From: Aromatoleum toluvorans | Lineage (GTDB): Bacteria > Pseudomonadota > Gammaproteobacteria > Burkholderiales > Rhodocyclaceae | Assembly: GCF_012910905.1 (NCBI RefSeq) | Contig: NZ_WTVN01000009.1 | Coordinates: 59,501 to 123,500, forward strand | Direction of reading: 5' to 3' | Length of the DNA stretch: 64,000 nucleotides | Notes under the pieces: model-generated | Seen by the model: the letters and a program-made list of their open reading frames with translations, nothing else | Told to the model about the DNA's origin: nothing | The model's database searches: none | Part shown: positions 20,504-31,434 of the stretch, in pieces | Layout of the letters: every line of letters begins with the position of its first letter | Position numbering within the stretch: the stretch's first letter is position 1 | Program-made: the position numbers and the translations under genes

Positions 20504-20554
20504 AGTCAGGCTTTAACCCCCGACAACCCTGAAACCGAACAGGAAGGAGAACAA

Positions 20555-21142
20555 ATGGAACATACCCTGCCCCCCCTGCCCTACGCCAAGGACGCCCTGG
20601 CTCCGCACATCTCGGCCGAGACCATGGAGTTCCACTATGGCAAGCACCACCAGGCCTATGTCACCAACCTGAACAACCTGATCAAGGGCACCGAGTACGA
20701 GAACCTCGACCTCGAGTCGATCGTGAAGAAGGCCCCGGCCGGCGGCGTGTATAACAACTCCGCCCAGGTGTGGAACCACACCTTCTTCTGGAACGGCATG
20801 AAGCCGAACGGCGGCGGCGAGCCGACGGGCGCGCTGGCCGATGCGATCAAGGCCAAGTGGGGTTCGTTCGAGGACTTCAAGAAGGCCTTCACGACCTCGG
20901 CCGTGGGCAACTTCGGGTCCGGCTGGACCTGGCTGGTGAAGAAGGCCGACGGTAGCGTCGACATCGTCAACATGGGCGCCGCCGGCACCCCTCTGACGAC
21001 CGGCGACAAGGCACTGCTCTGTATCGACGTGTGGGAACACGCCTACTACATCGACTACCGCAACCGTCGCCCGGACTTCGTCGCGGCCTTCCTGAGCAGC
21101 CTCGCGAACTGGGATTTCGCCGCGAAGAACTTCGCCGGCTGA
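20555..21142 (+). CDS. sodB: Superoxide dismutase, Fe-type
   Basis: Cytoplasmic enzyme (195 residues) that dismutates superoxide. The four metal ligands are in their usual contexts: His27 in MEFHYGKHH, His in [10 protein letters not shown], and Asp and His in [10 protein letters not shown]. The run [13 protein letters not shown] and the NHTFFW motif favour the iron type over the manganese type, but metal specificity cannot be fixed from sequence alone. A promoter precedes it and a strong terminator follows, so it is probably monocistronic. Confidence 0.97.
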   Translation: MEHTLPPLPYAKDALAPHISAETMEFHYGKHHQAYVTNLNNLIKGTEYENLDLESIVKKAPAGGVYNNSAQVWNHTFFWNGMKPNGGGEPTGALADAIKAKWGSFEDFKKAFTTSAVGNFGSGWTWLVKKADGSVDIVNMGAAGTPLTTGDKALLCIDVWEHAYYIDYRNRRPDFVAAFLSSLANWDFAAKNFAG

Positions 21143-21185
21143 TCCGCACCGTCATCTGCCTGATCGGCCCGTCGCGGGCCGAGTG

Positions 21186-21224
21186 CGTGGCCTCCTCCCT
21201 CCGACGGGTGGAGGCCACGTCGTT
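21186..21224 (+). terminator. Terminator after sodB
   Basis: Ten-base stem CGTGGCCTCC (21186-21195) and GGAGGCCACG (21210-21219), followed by TCGTTTT. Located 44 bases after the sodB stop. Confidence 0.85.
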
Positions 21225-21225
21225 T

Positions 21226-21241
21226 TGGAATATACATTCCA
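21226..21241. promoter_or_regulatory. Inverted repeat upstream of sbp
   Basis: Perfect arms TGGAAT and ATTCCA around ATAC, in an AT-rich stretch about 75 bases before sbp. CysB targets contain ATTCC-type half sites, and cysB lies 6 kb downstream, so this may be a CysB operator. That is inference from context; the core is too short to be certain. Confidence 0.35.
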
Positions 21242-21317
21242 GTTTTTCTTCGTTCAGGTAATAAGCGAGGACCGGTAGATTTTCTCCATCGAATTGCACC
21301 CCAGGGAGAAAATCATC

Positions 21318-22328
21318 ATGAGTTCCAGCCTGATCCGCGGCAGCCTGCTCGCCTTCACCTTCGCCGCCAGCTTCGCCGGCGCGGCGCATGCCGAAACAAC
21401 CCTGCTCAACGTGTCCTACGACCCGACGCGCGAGCTCTACCAGGATTTCAACCCGCAGTTCGCGAAGTACTGGAAGGACAAGACCGGTCAGGACGTAACC
21501 ATCAAGCAGTCGCACGGCGGCTCGGGCAAGCAGGCGCGCGCGGTGATCGACGGCCTGGAGGCGGACGTCGTGACGCTGGCGCTGGCCTACGATGTCGACG
21601 CGATCGCCGCGAAGACGGGCAAGTTTCCGGCCGACTGGCAGAAACGCCTCGCAAACAACAGCTCGCCCTACACCTCGACGATCGTGTTCCTGGTGCGCAA
21701 GGGCAACCCGAAGGGCATCAAGGACTGGGGCGACCTCGTGAAGCCGGGCGTCGAGGTGATCACGCCCAACCCGAAGACTTCGGGCGGGGCGCGCTGGAAC
21801 TACCTCGCGGCCTGGGGCTACGCGCTGCAGCAGCCGGGCGGCAACGAGGCGAAGGCCAAGGCGTTCATCACCGACCTGTTCAAGCACGTGCCGGTGCTCG
21901 ATTCGGGCGCGCGCGGGGCGACGAACACGTTCGTGCAGCGCGGCATCGGCGACGTGCTGCTGGCGTGGGAGAACGAGGCCTTCCTGTCGGTGAATGAGCT
22001 CGGCCCGGACAAGTTCGAGGTCGTCGTGCCGTCGGTGACGATCGTCGCCGAACCGCCGGTGACCGTGGTGGATGCCGTCGCGACCAAGCGCGGCACCGCC
22101 GAGGTCGCCAAGGCTTACCTCGATTACCTGTATTCGCCGGCCGGGCAGAAGATCGCGGCCAGGCACTACTGCCGTCCGGCGAAGCCGGAACTGGCCGATC
22201 CGACGGACGTGGCGCGCTTTCCCAAGGTGAAGACCTTCACGATCGACGGCCTTTTCGGCGGGTGGGCGAAGACGCAGAAGGCGCACTTCGACGACGGCGG
22301 CGTGTTCGACCAGATCTTCACGAAGTAG
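21318..22328 (+). CDS. sbp: Sulfate-binding periplasmic protein
   Basis: Solute-binding protein (336 residues) delivering sulfate to the CysTWA importer. A signal peptide of about 25 residues ends AHA before [15 protein letters not shown], the typical mature start. Sulfate contacts lie in [30 protein letters not shown] and [20 protein letters not shown] 21318 is chosen because AGGGAG precedes it by nine bases; the upstream TTG adds eight residues outside the signal peptide. It is separated from cysT by a hydrolase and an MFS gene. Confidence 0.96.
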   Translation: MSSSLIRGSLLAFTFAASFAGAAHAETTLLNVSYDPTRELYQDFNPQFAKYWKDKTGQDVTIKQSHGGSGKQARAVIDGLEADVVTLALAYDVDAIAAKTGKFPADWQKRLANNSSPYTSTIVFLVRKGNPKGIKDWGDLVKPGVEVITPNPKTSGGARWNYLAAWGYALQQPGGNEAKAKAFITDLFKHVPVLDSGARGATNTFVQRGIGDVLLAWENEAFLSVNELGPDKFEVVVPSVTIVAEPPVTVVDAVATKRGTAEVAKAYLDYLYSPAGQKIAARHYCRPAKPELADPTDVARFPKVKTFTIDGLFGGWAKTQKAHFDDGGVFDQIFTK

Positions 22329-22361
22329 TCGCGGCTCGACGGATACCTCGGGAGGAGTGCG

Positions 22362-23045
22362 ATGCGACACACGACGCTGATCGTTCCGGGCTTTCACGGC
22401 AGCGGGCCCCAGCATTGGCAGAGCTGGCTGCAGGCGCAGCTTGCCGATGCACGGCGCGTGCGCGGCATCGACTGGGAGGCGCCGGTGCTGGCCCGCTGGG
22501 CAGCCGCGGTGCGGCGCGAGATCGACGAGGCGCCGCACGCAGTGTGGATCGTTGCGCACAGCTTCGGTTGTCTCGCGAGCGTGGTTGCGGCGGCCGACCG
22601 GCCGGAACGGGTGGCCGGCGCCCTGCTCGTCGCGCCCGCCGATCCGGCGCGCTTCGGTCCGCTCGGGTTGTACGACGAGCACGCCGGGCCGGCGGAGGAG
22701 CTGGGGGCGTGGCTGCCCCGGGAGCAACTGGGCTTTCCCTGCGCGGTGCTCGCGAGCACCAACGATCCCTGGGTGCGCCTGACCGTTGCGGCGTATTGGG
22801 CGGATCGCTGGGGCAGCCGCTTCATCAACGTCGGCGCGGCCGGGCACATCAACATCGAATCGGGTTTCGGCGCCTGGCCCTATTGCCTGGAATTGCTGCA
22901 GGGCATGCAGCAGGCGCATGAGGATCTGCCCCTCGGCGCGATCGGCGCAGACAGGCCTTCGCACCGGGGGCGTCGCAGCGCGCTGGCGCGGTTAAGGCAT
23001 CGGACGCGCGTGTCGCTCGACTTCCAGCCGACCGACCCGGCCTGA
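22362..23045 (+). CDS. RBBP9/YdeN-type alpha/beta hydrolase
   Basis: A 227-residue protein of the small serine hydrolase family RBBP9/YdeN (DUF1234-like). It begins TTLIVPGFHGSGPQHWQSWL, has the nucleophile elbow IVAHSFGCLAS (Ser near residue 67), an Asp region ASTNDPWV and a C-terminal His in GAAGHINIESGFG, so the catalytic triad looks complete. Substrates in bacteria are unknown. It starts 33 bases after sbp and probably shares its transcript, but a role in sulfur metabolism is only suggested by position. The C-terminal 40 residues extend beyond the usual domain. Confidence 0.88.
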   Translation: MRHTTLIVPGFHGSGPQHWQSWLQAQLADARRVRGIDWEAPVLARWAAAVRREIDEAPHAVWIVAHSFGCLASVVAAADRPERVAGALLVAPADPARFGPLGLYDEHAGPAEELGAWLPREQLGFPCAVLASTNDPWVRLTVAAYWADRWGSRFINVGAAGHINIESGFGAWPYCLELLQGMQQAHEDLPLGAIGADRPSHRGRRSALARLRHRTRVSLDFQPTDPA

Positions 23046-23181
23046 GCTCCCTTCCGCGTCCTGTGACGACCGCCTTGGCGGCTGGGGGCGCAGGCCCGCA
23101 CGAAGGACGTGATGCGCGATGACAGCGTGGCGTTGCGACAAGGCGGTAGAATTTTCGCCCCATCGCGAACTTCCTTTTCCC

Positions 23182-24411
23182 ATGCAGTTCCCCAGCCTGC
23201 GCCACCTCTTCGGCCACCCCCGCTTCATCAAGTTCTGGATCGCGCGCGTTGTCGGCACGATCGCCAACCAGATGCTCATGGTGGCCGTCGGCTGGCAGAT
23301 GTACGACCTGACCGGAAGCGCCTGGGACCTCGGCCTGGTGGGCCTGTTCCAGTTCGTGCCGGCACTGCTCCTGACCCTGCCGGCGGGCCACGTGGCCGAC
23401 CGGCTTCGGCGCAACCGCATCTTTGCCGCCTGCATGCTGCTGCAGGCGATGGTCGCGGTCCTGTTGCTGACCGCCACGATGCAGGGATTCGCCAGCCGCG
23501 AGCTGATCCTGGGTATTTCGGTGGCGCTGGGCGTCGCACGCGCCTTCCAGATGCCCGCCCAGCAGGCCATCATCCCCTTGCTGGTCCCGCCGGGACTCCT
23601 GAGCCAGGCGATCGCCCTCGCCGCAAGCGGCATGCAGACGGCCATCATCGCGGGCCCGGCCCTCGGGGGCGCGCTCTACGTCGCCGGCGCCGCGCACGTG
23701 TATGTCGCCAGCACCGCGCTGCTGGTGCTGGCCTGCGCCCTGATGGCGGCGGTCCGTTACGACCACCAACCGGCCACCGGCGGCATCACGCTCGAGTCGG
23801 CCCTCGCCGGGGTGACTTTCCTGTGGCGCAACAAGCCCCTCCTCGGCGCCATCTCCCTCGACCTCTTCGCCGTGCTGCTGGGTGGCGCCACCGCGCTGCT
23901 GCCCATGTTCGCGCGCGACATCCTGCATACCGGGCCGGAAGGCCTCGGCCTGCTGCGGGCCGCCCCGGCCGCGGGTGCCCTGGCCATCTCGCTCGTGCTG
24001 TTGCGCTGGCCGATCCGCCGCCGTTCGGGCCCGCTATTGCTCGCCTCCGTGGCCGTTTTCGGGTTGGCGACGATGGTGTTCGGTCTTTCCAGCCACTTTG
24101 GCCTCTCGCTGGCGGCCCTGGCCGTCACCGGCGCAGCGGACAACATCAGCGTCGTCATCCGCCAGTCGCTGGTGCAGCTGGACACGCCCGACGAGATCCG
24201 CGGCCGCGTGTCCGCCGTCAATTCGATCTTCATCGGCGCGTCGAACCAGCTGGGCGAATTCGAGTCCGGCGCCACCGCGGCATGGTTCGGCCCGGTTATG
24301 TCCGTCGTGCTCGGCGGCGTCGGCACCCTGCTGGTGGCCGCTGCGTGGATACGGCTCTTTCCCGGTCTTGCCCGGCGCGATCATCTGGTACGGGAACCCG
24401 CTCGGGCCTGA
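23182..24411 (+). CDS. MFS transporter, EntS-like
   Basis: A 409-residue major facilitator with about 12 hydrophobic segments. The loop GHVADRLRRNR between helices 2 and 3 is the MFS signature. The overall pattern, including the start FIKFWIARVVGTIANQMLMVAVGWQMYDLTGS and the motif DEIRGRVSAVNSIFIGASNQLGEFESG, matches the EntS-type drug or siderophore exporter subgroup. No siderophore genes are nearby, so the substrate is unknown. ATG 23182 gives the normal N-terminus; a -10-like TAGAAT at 23147-23152 suggests its own promoter. Confidence 0.88.
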   Translation: MQFPSLRHLFGHPRFIKFWIARVVGTIANQMLMVAVGWQMYDLTGSAWDLGLVGLFQFVPALLLTLPAGHVADRLRRNRIFAACMLLQAMVAVLLLTATMQGFASRELILGISVALGVARAFQMPAQQAIIPLLVPPGLLSQAIALAASGMQTAIIAGPALGGALYVAGAAHVYVASTALLVLACALMAAVRYDHQPATGGITLESALAGVTFLWRNKPLLGAISLDLFAVLLGGATALLPMFARDILHTGPEGLGLLRAAPAAGALAISLVLLRWPIRRRSGPLLLASVAVFGLATMVFGLSSHFGLSLAALAVTGAADNISVVIRQSLVQLDTPDEIRGRVSAVNSIFIGASNQLGEFESGATAAWFGPVMSVVLGGVGTLLVAAAWIRLFPGLARRDHLVREPARA

Positions 24412-24446
24412 TGCCCCTTTGCTTTAGCAGGATTTCGAATAACCAG

Positions 24447-24469
24447 CCCGTTTTTTATTATTTAACGGG
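24447..24469. promoter_or_regulatory. AT-rich inverted repeat upstream of cysT
   Basis: CCCGTT and AACGGG flank an 11-base T/A-rich core in the cysT leader, in a locally AT-rich stretch. This is a reasonable place for CysB binding or the cys promoter, but no consensus could be matched with confidence. Confidence 0.35.
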
Positions 24470-24520
24470 AACAAGGAGGCCCGCATAGACTTCATTCAAC
24501 AAATGCATATGGAGCGCCGA

Positions 24521-25369
24521 ATGAGCGCCAGCCGGACTTTCCGGGTGCTGCCGGGCTTTCGCCTCACGCTCGGCTACACCCTCGCCTACCTCTCGCTGAT
24601 CGTGCTGCTGCCGCTCGGCGCCGTGTTCCTCAAGACTGCGACCCTCAGCCTCGCGGAGTTCTGGACAGTGGTCAGCGCCCCGCGCGTCGTCGCCACCTAC
24701 AAGCTCTCCTTCGGCATGTCGCTCGCCGCTGCCGCGATCAATGCGGTGTTCGGCCTGATGCTCGCCTGGGCGCTGGTGCGCTACGCATTTCCGGGCAAGC
24801 ACCTGATCGACGCGCTGATCGACCTTCCCTTCGCGCTCCCCACGGCCGTCGCCGGCATCGCGCTCACCGCCCTCTACGCAAAAAACGGCTGGCTCGGGCA
24901 ATACCTCGAACCGCAGGGCATCCAGGTCGCGTTCAGGCCGCTGGGCGTGCTCATCGCGCTGGTCTTCATCGGCCTGCCCTTCGTCGTGCGCACCGTGCAG
25001 CCCATCCTCGAAGACCTCGATACCGAACTGGAAGAGGCCGCCGCGAGCCTCGGCGCGCACCGCTGGCAGACTTTCCGCCACGTGATCCTGCCGGTTCTGC
25101 TCCCGGCACTGCTGACCGGCTTCGCGCTGGCCTTCGCGCGCGCGGTCGGCGAGTATGGCTCGGTCATCTTCATCGCCGGCAACATCCCGATGGTGTCCGA
25201 GATCACGCCGCTGATGATCATCACCAAGCTCGAACAATACGACTACACCGGTGCCACCGCGATCGCGGTCGTGATGCTGGTGGTGTCGTTCGCGCTGCTG
25301 CTGCTCATCAACAGCCTGCAGGCGTGGACCGCCTCATCCGGCAAAACCGGTACCGGGAGGGACCGCTGA
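24521..25369 (+). CDS. cysT: Sulfate ABC transporter permease CysT
   Basis: Inner-membrane permease (282 residues) of the sulfate/thiosulfate importer, pairing with CysW. About six hydrophobic segments are visible, and the ATPase-contact EAA loop is [21 protein letters not shown] (about residues 170-190). ATG 24521 has GGAG six bases upstream, unlike the two nearby in-frame ATGs at 24503 and 24509. Its stop TGA overlaps the cysW ATG by one base. It is also called cysU. Confidence 0.96.
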   Translation: MSASRTFRVLPGFRLTLGYTLAYLSLIVLLPLGAVFLKTATLSLAEFWTVVSAPRVVATYKLSFGMSLAAAAINAVFGLMLAWALVRYAFPGKHLIDALIDLPFALPTAVAGIALTALYAKNGWLGQYLEPQGIQVAFRPLGVLIALVFIGLPFVVRTVQPILEDLDTELEEAAASLGAHRWQTFRHVILPVLLPALLTGFALAFARAVGEYGSVIFIAGNIPMVSEITPLMIITKLEQYDYTGATAIAVVMLVVSFALLLLINSLQAWTASSGKTGTGRDR

Positions 25370-26285
25370 TGGCCGCCGCAACGACACTCGCCTGGACCGG
25401 CGCCGCGCGGGCCGACGCCGCCACCCGCTTCGAGGCGCAGGCCGCGACGCGCGAGGCACCGTGGGTGAAGTGGCTGATCCTCGGCATCTCGCTCGCGTTC
25501 TTCGCGGTGTTCCTGCTGCTGCCGCTCGTCGCGGTGTTCGTCGAGGCGCTGCGCAAGGGCTGGGAGACCTACTGGAGCGCGCTCGCGCACGACGACGCGC
25601 TGTCGGCGATCGGTCTGACGCTCACCGCCGCAGCGATCGCTGTGCCGCTCAACCTCGTGTTCGGCGTCGCCGCGGCGTGGGCGATCGCCAAGTTCGAATT
25701 CCGCGGCAAGCATTTCCTCATCACGCTGATCGACCTGCCCTTCTCGGTGTCGCCGGTGATCGCCGGCCTCATCTACGTGCTGATCTTCGGCGCACAGGGC
25801 TGGCTCGGACCGTGGCTCGCGGAACACGACATCAGGATCATCTTCGCGGTGCCGGGCATCGTGCTTGCGACGGTGTTCGTGACCTTCCCCTTCGTCGCGC
25901 GCGAGCTGATCCCGCTGATGCAGGCGCAGGGCCGCGAGGAGGAGGAAGCGGCGCTCGTGCTGGGCGCCAGCGGCTGGCAGACCTTCCGGCACGTGACGCT
26001 GCCCAACATCAAGTGGGGCCTGCTCTACGGCGTGATCCTGTGCAATGCCCGCGCGATGGGCGAGTTCGGCGCGGTGTCGGTCGTTTCCGGCCACATCCGC
26101 GGCCAGACCAACACGCTGCCGCTGCACGTCGAGATCCTCTACAACGAGTACCAGTTCGCCGCCGCGTTCGCGGTGGCCTCCCTGCTGGCGCTGCTCGCGC
26201 TCGTGACCCTCACGGTCAAGACCTGGGTCGAGCATCGCGCCGGCAGCGGGACCCCATCCAGCAAAGCCCAACAGGACGCCGCATC

Positions 26286-26289
<4 letters not shown>
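25369..26289 (+). CDS. cysW: Sulfate ABC transporter permease CysW
   Basis: Second membrane subunit (306 residues). A hydrophilic N-terminal stretch of about 35 residues precedes six hydrophobic segments. The EAA loop is [23 protein letters not shown], and the region [23 protein letters not shown] is typical of CysW. The start overlaps cysT by one base and the end overlaps cysA as ATGA, so the three are translationally coupled. Confidence 0.96.
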
Positions 26290-27391
<1,102 letters not shown>

Positions 27392-27395
<4 letters not shown>

Positions 27396-28336
27396 ATTTC
27401 CAGCAGCTGCGCATCATCCGCGAAACGGTGCGGCGCAATTTCAACCTCACCGAAGTCGCCAACGCGCTGTTCACGTCGCAGTCGGGCGTCTCCAAGCACA
27501 TCAAGGACCTCGAGGACGAACTCGGCGTCGAGCTCTTCGTGCGCAAGGGCAAGCGCCTGCTCGGCCTCACCGACCCAGGCAAGGAACTCGTCGTGATGGT
27601 CGAGCGCATGCTGCTCGATGCCGGCAACATCAAGCGTCTCGCCGAGCAGTACAGCAACCGCGAGGAAGGCCGCCTGACGGTCGTGACCACGCACACGCAG
27701 GCGCGTTACGCACTGCCCAGGGTCGTGACCGAGTTCAAGAAAGCCTTCCCGAAGGTGCATCTCAAGCTGCACCAGGGCAGCCCCGAGGAGATCGTGTCGA
27801 TGCTGCTCGACAGCCAGGCCGACATCGGCATCGCGACCGAAGCGCTCGCGGACGTCGCCGAACTCGCCTCCTTCCCCTACTACTCGTGGCACCACTCCGT
27901 GATCGTGCCGGCCGGCCATCCACTGGAGTCGGCACCGCCGCTGACGCTGGAGGCGATCGCCGAATACCCCCTGATCACCTACCACGAAGGGTTCACCGGA
28001 CGCTCCATGATCGACCGCGCGTTCGCTGCCGGAGGCCTCGCGCCGGACGTCGCGATGTCGGCGATGGACGCGGATGTCATCAAGACCTACGTCGAACTCG
28101 GACTGGGTGTCGGCATCGTCGCATCGATGGCCTTCCAGCCCGGCCGCGAAGGCGAATTGCGCCAGCTCGACAGCAGCCACCTCTTCCCCGCGAACACGAC
28201 CCGCATCGCGGTGCGCCGCGGCCACTACCTGCGCGGCTTCGCCTACCGCTTCATCGAGATGTGCTCGCCGACGCTCGGCGAGGCAGCCGTGCGCAACAGC
28301 ATCGCCCCGGCGGGCAATGGCCACGCCGAGGAATGA
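27392..28336 (+). CDS. cysB: CysB-type LysR transcriptional regulator
   Basis: LysR-family activator (314 residues) of sulfate assimilation, which in enterobacteria senses N-acetylserine. The N-terminal helix-turn-helix starts [37 protein letters not shown], which is characteristic of CysB/Cbl. The effector domain includes [14 protein letters not shown] and [12 protein letters not shown]. It overlaps cysA by four bases, so the regulator is made with the transporter it probably controls. Cbl is an alternative name, but the location favours CysB. Confidence 0.94.
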
Positions 28337-28360
28337 AGCAGCACGCCGGCAGGCAGCGCC

Positions 28361-28369
28361 TGCTATTCT
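28361..28369 (+). promoter_or_regulatory. Extended -10 promoter of cysK
   Basis: TGCTATTCT fits the extended -10 form. It lies 25 bases after the cysB stop and 30 bases before the cysK ATG, suggesting that cysK has a promoter separate from the cysT operon. Confidence 0.5.
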
Positions 28370-28398
28370 CCAGTTTCCGCACCATGGAGCTCAGAAAA

Positions 28399-29372
<974 letters not shown>

Positions 29373-29376
<4 letters not shown>

Positions 29377-30167
29377 GCAGCGCGATCCGGACGGACGACG
29401 CGGGGGCAGCCGCCCCCGCGGCGCGTGCGCCCGAAACCCTGCCCATCCTGTACCGCGACGATTTCCTCGTCGCCGTGCACAAGCCCTCGGGGCTGCTCGT
29501 GCACCGCTCGGTCCTCGACGTACACGAGGAACGCTTCGCGGTGCAGATCCTGCGCGACCAGATCGGCCGCCACGTGCATCCCGTGCATCGGCTCGACAAG
29601 GGCACCTCGGGCGTGCTGCTGTTCGCGCTCGACCGCGAAACCGCGGCACTGGTCTCCGCCGCCTTCGAGCAGCAGGCGGTGCGCAAGACCTACCTCGCCG
29701 TCGTGCGCGGCCACCCACCGCTCGAAGGCGTCATCGACCATCCGCTGACACGCCGTTTCGATGACGCCGAACGCCGCCCCGACACTGCCGCGAATGCCCC
29801 CGCGCAGGACGCCGTCACCCGTTTCCACCGCCTGGCGACGACCGAACTGCCGTACCAGGTCGACCGCTACCCGACGAGCCGCTACGCGCTCGTCGAACTC
29901 GCGCCGGAAACGGGCCGTCGCCACCAGATCCGGCGCCACCTCAAGCACATCTCCCACCCCATCATCGGCGACGCCACGTTCGGCAAGGGGCGGCACAACC
30001 GGCTGTTCGCCAAGCTCTTCGGCGTCTCGCGGCTACTCCTCGCCTGTACCCGCATGCAGCTCGTGCATCCGCACACCGGCGCGCCCCTGGATCTGAACGC
30101 GCCGCCGGCGGACGACTTCGCGCACGTCCTTGCCGCACTCGGCTGGACGCAGGCCGCCGCGAGGTAG
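29373..30167 (+). CDS. truC: TruC-type tRNA pseudouridine synthase
   Basis: RluA-family pseudouridine synthase, 264 residues with a TTG start at 29373 that overlaps the cysK stop as TTGA. The catalytic motif is [16 protein letters not shown] with Asp75. The segments [15 protein letters not shown] and [23 protein letters not shown] and the compact length match TruC, which modifies U65 of some tRNAs, better than RluC/D, which have an S4 domain. No ATG is available before the catalytic domain, so a rare TTG start with coupling to cysK is the best choice. Confidence 0.85.
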
Positions 30168-30279
30168 CAGCCGCCCGACACGCCCGGCAACATCCTCGCG
30201 TGACCGGCGTCTTTCTGCCGTCACCGATTCGTTGCACAATGGACTTTCACCCATACAACCACGACACCGGCTCCAGCTC

Positions 30280-31356
30280 ATGAATCCCCTGCTCCAGGTC
30301 CGCGCCCGGGGCCAGCAAGTCTGGCTCGACAACCTCTCCCGCACCCTCCTCAACGAAGGCCAGCTCGCGAAGATGATCGCCGAGGACGGCGTCGACGGCG
30401 TCACGACGAACCCCGCGATCTTCCACAAGGCCATCGCCGGCGGGCGCTATTACGAGGACGACCTGGCGGCGCTCAGACAGCAGGCGCTCGACGCCGAAGC
30501 GCGCTACGAAGGCCTGGTGATCCCCGACGTGCAGCGCGCCTGCGACCTGCTGCGGCCGACCTGGGAGCGCAGCGGCGGCAACGCCGGATACGTCAGCCTC
30601 GAAGTGTCGCCCGCCCTCGCGCACGACGCCGCCGGCACGGTCGCCGCCGGCGTGCGGCTGAAGCAGGCCGTCGCGCGCGACAACCTGCTGATCAAGGTGC
30701 CCGCGACGCCGGCGGGGCTGGACGCGATCGAACAGCTGGTCGGGCGTGGCGTGAGCGTGAATGTGACGCTGATGTTCTCCCTCGCCCATGTCGACGCCGT
30801 CGCCGACGCCTACCTGCGCGGCCTGCAGAGGCTTCGTCAGGCGGGCGGCGACGTGCGGGCGGTGATGTCGGTCGCGAGCCTGTTCCTGTCGCGCGTAGAC
30901 ACCCTCATCGACAAGCAGCTCGACGAACTCGGCGGCGACGCGCTGGCGCTGCGCGGCAAGGCCGCCGTCGCGATGGCGAAGCTCGCCTACCAGAAATATC
31001 GGGAACGCTTCCACGGCGCGGCGTTCGCCGACCTGCGCGCGCTGGGCGCCCGCCCGCAGTACATGCTGTGGGCGAGCACCGGCACCAAGAACCCGGCCTA
31101 CAGCGACCTGCTCTACGTCGAGCCGCTGATCGGCGCGGAAACCGTGAATACCCTGCCCGACGCGACCCTCGCGGCGCTGCGCGACCACGGCAAGGTTGGC
31201 GCGACGCTCGCCGACGACGCGGCCGCGGCCCGGTCCGCCTTCGACGCGCTTGCGGCGCTGGGCATCGACATGACGGCAGCCGGCGAACGCCTGCAGCGCG
31301 AGGGCCTGGCGCAGTTCGAGGACGCCTTCGCGCAGCTGCTGCAGCTCACCGCCTGA
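30280..31356 (+). CDS. tal: Transaldolase
   Basis: Pentose phosphate pathway enzyme (358 residues) moving a dihydroxyacetone unit between sugar phosphates. The Schiff-base lysine is in NLLIKVPATPAGLDAIE, and DGVDGVTTNPAIFHKAI and MLWASTGTKNPAYSD match the longer transaldolase subfamily (about 360 residues) found in actinobacteria and betaproteobacteria. ATG 30280 gives the family start. It is followed by a bidirectional terminator shared with cheA. Confidence 0.94.
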   Translation: MNPLLQVRARGQQVWLDNLSRTLLNEGQLAKMIAEDGVDGVTTNPAIFHKAIAGGRYYEDDLAALRQQALDAEARYEGLVIPDVQRACDLLRPTWERSGGNAGYVSLEVSPALAHDAAGTVAAGVRLKQAVARDNLLIKVPATPAGLDAIEQLVGRGVSVNVTLMFSLAHVDAVADAYLRGLQRLRQAGGDVRAVMSVASLFLSRVDTLIDKQLDELGGDALALRGKAAVAMAKLAYQKYRERFHGAAFADLRALGARPQYMLWASTGTKNPAYSDLLYVEPLIGAETVNTLPDATLAALRDHGKVGATLADDAAAARSAFDALAALGIDMTAAGERLQREGLAQFEDAFAQLLQLTA

Positions 31357-31375
31357 CGCGCGCGCGACGCAAGAC

Positions 31376-31412
31376 AAAGCCCGGCGGAGGTCGTCCCTCC
31401 CGCCGGGCTTTT
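31376..31412. terminator. Bidirectional terminator between tal and cheA
   Basis: Twelve-base stem AAAGCCCGGCGG (31376-31387) and CCGCCGGGCTTT (31400-31411), with A- and T-runs at both ends, between convergent genes. Confidence 0.9.
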
Positions 31413-31434
31413 CGTTTGCCGGACCGGCCGGCGC

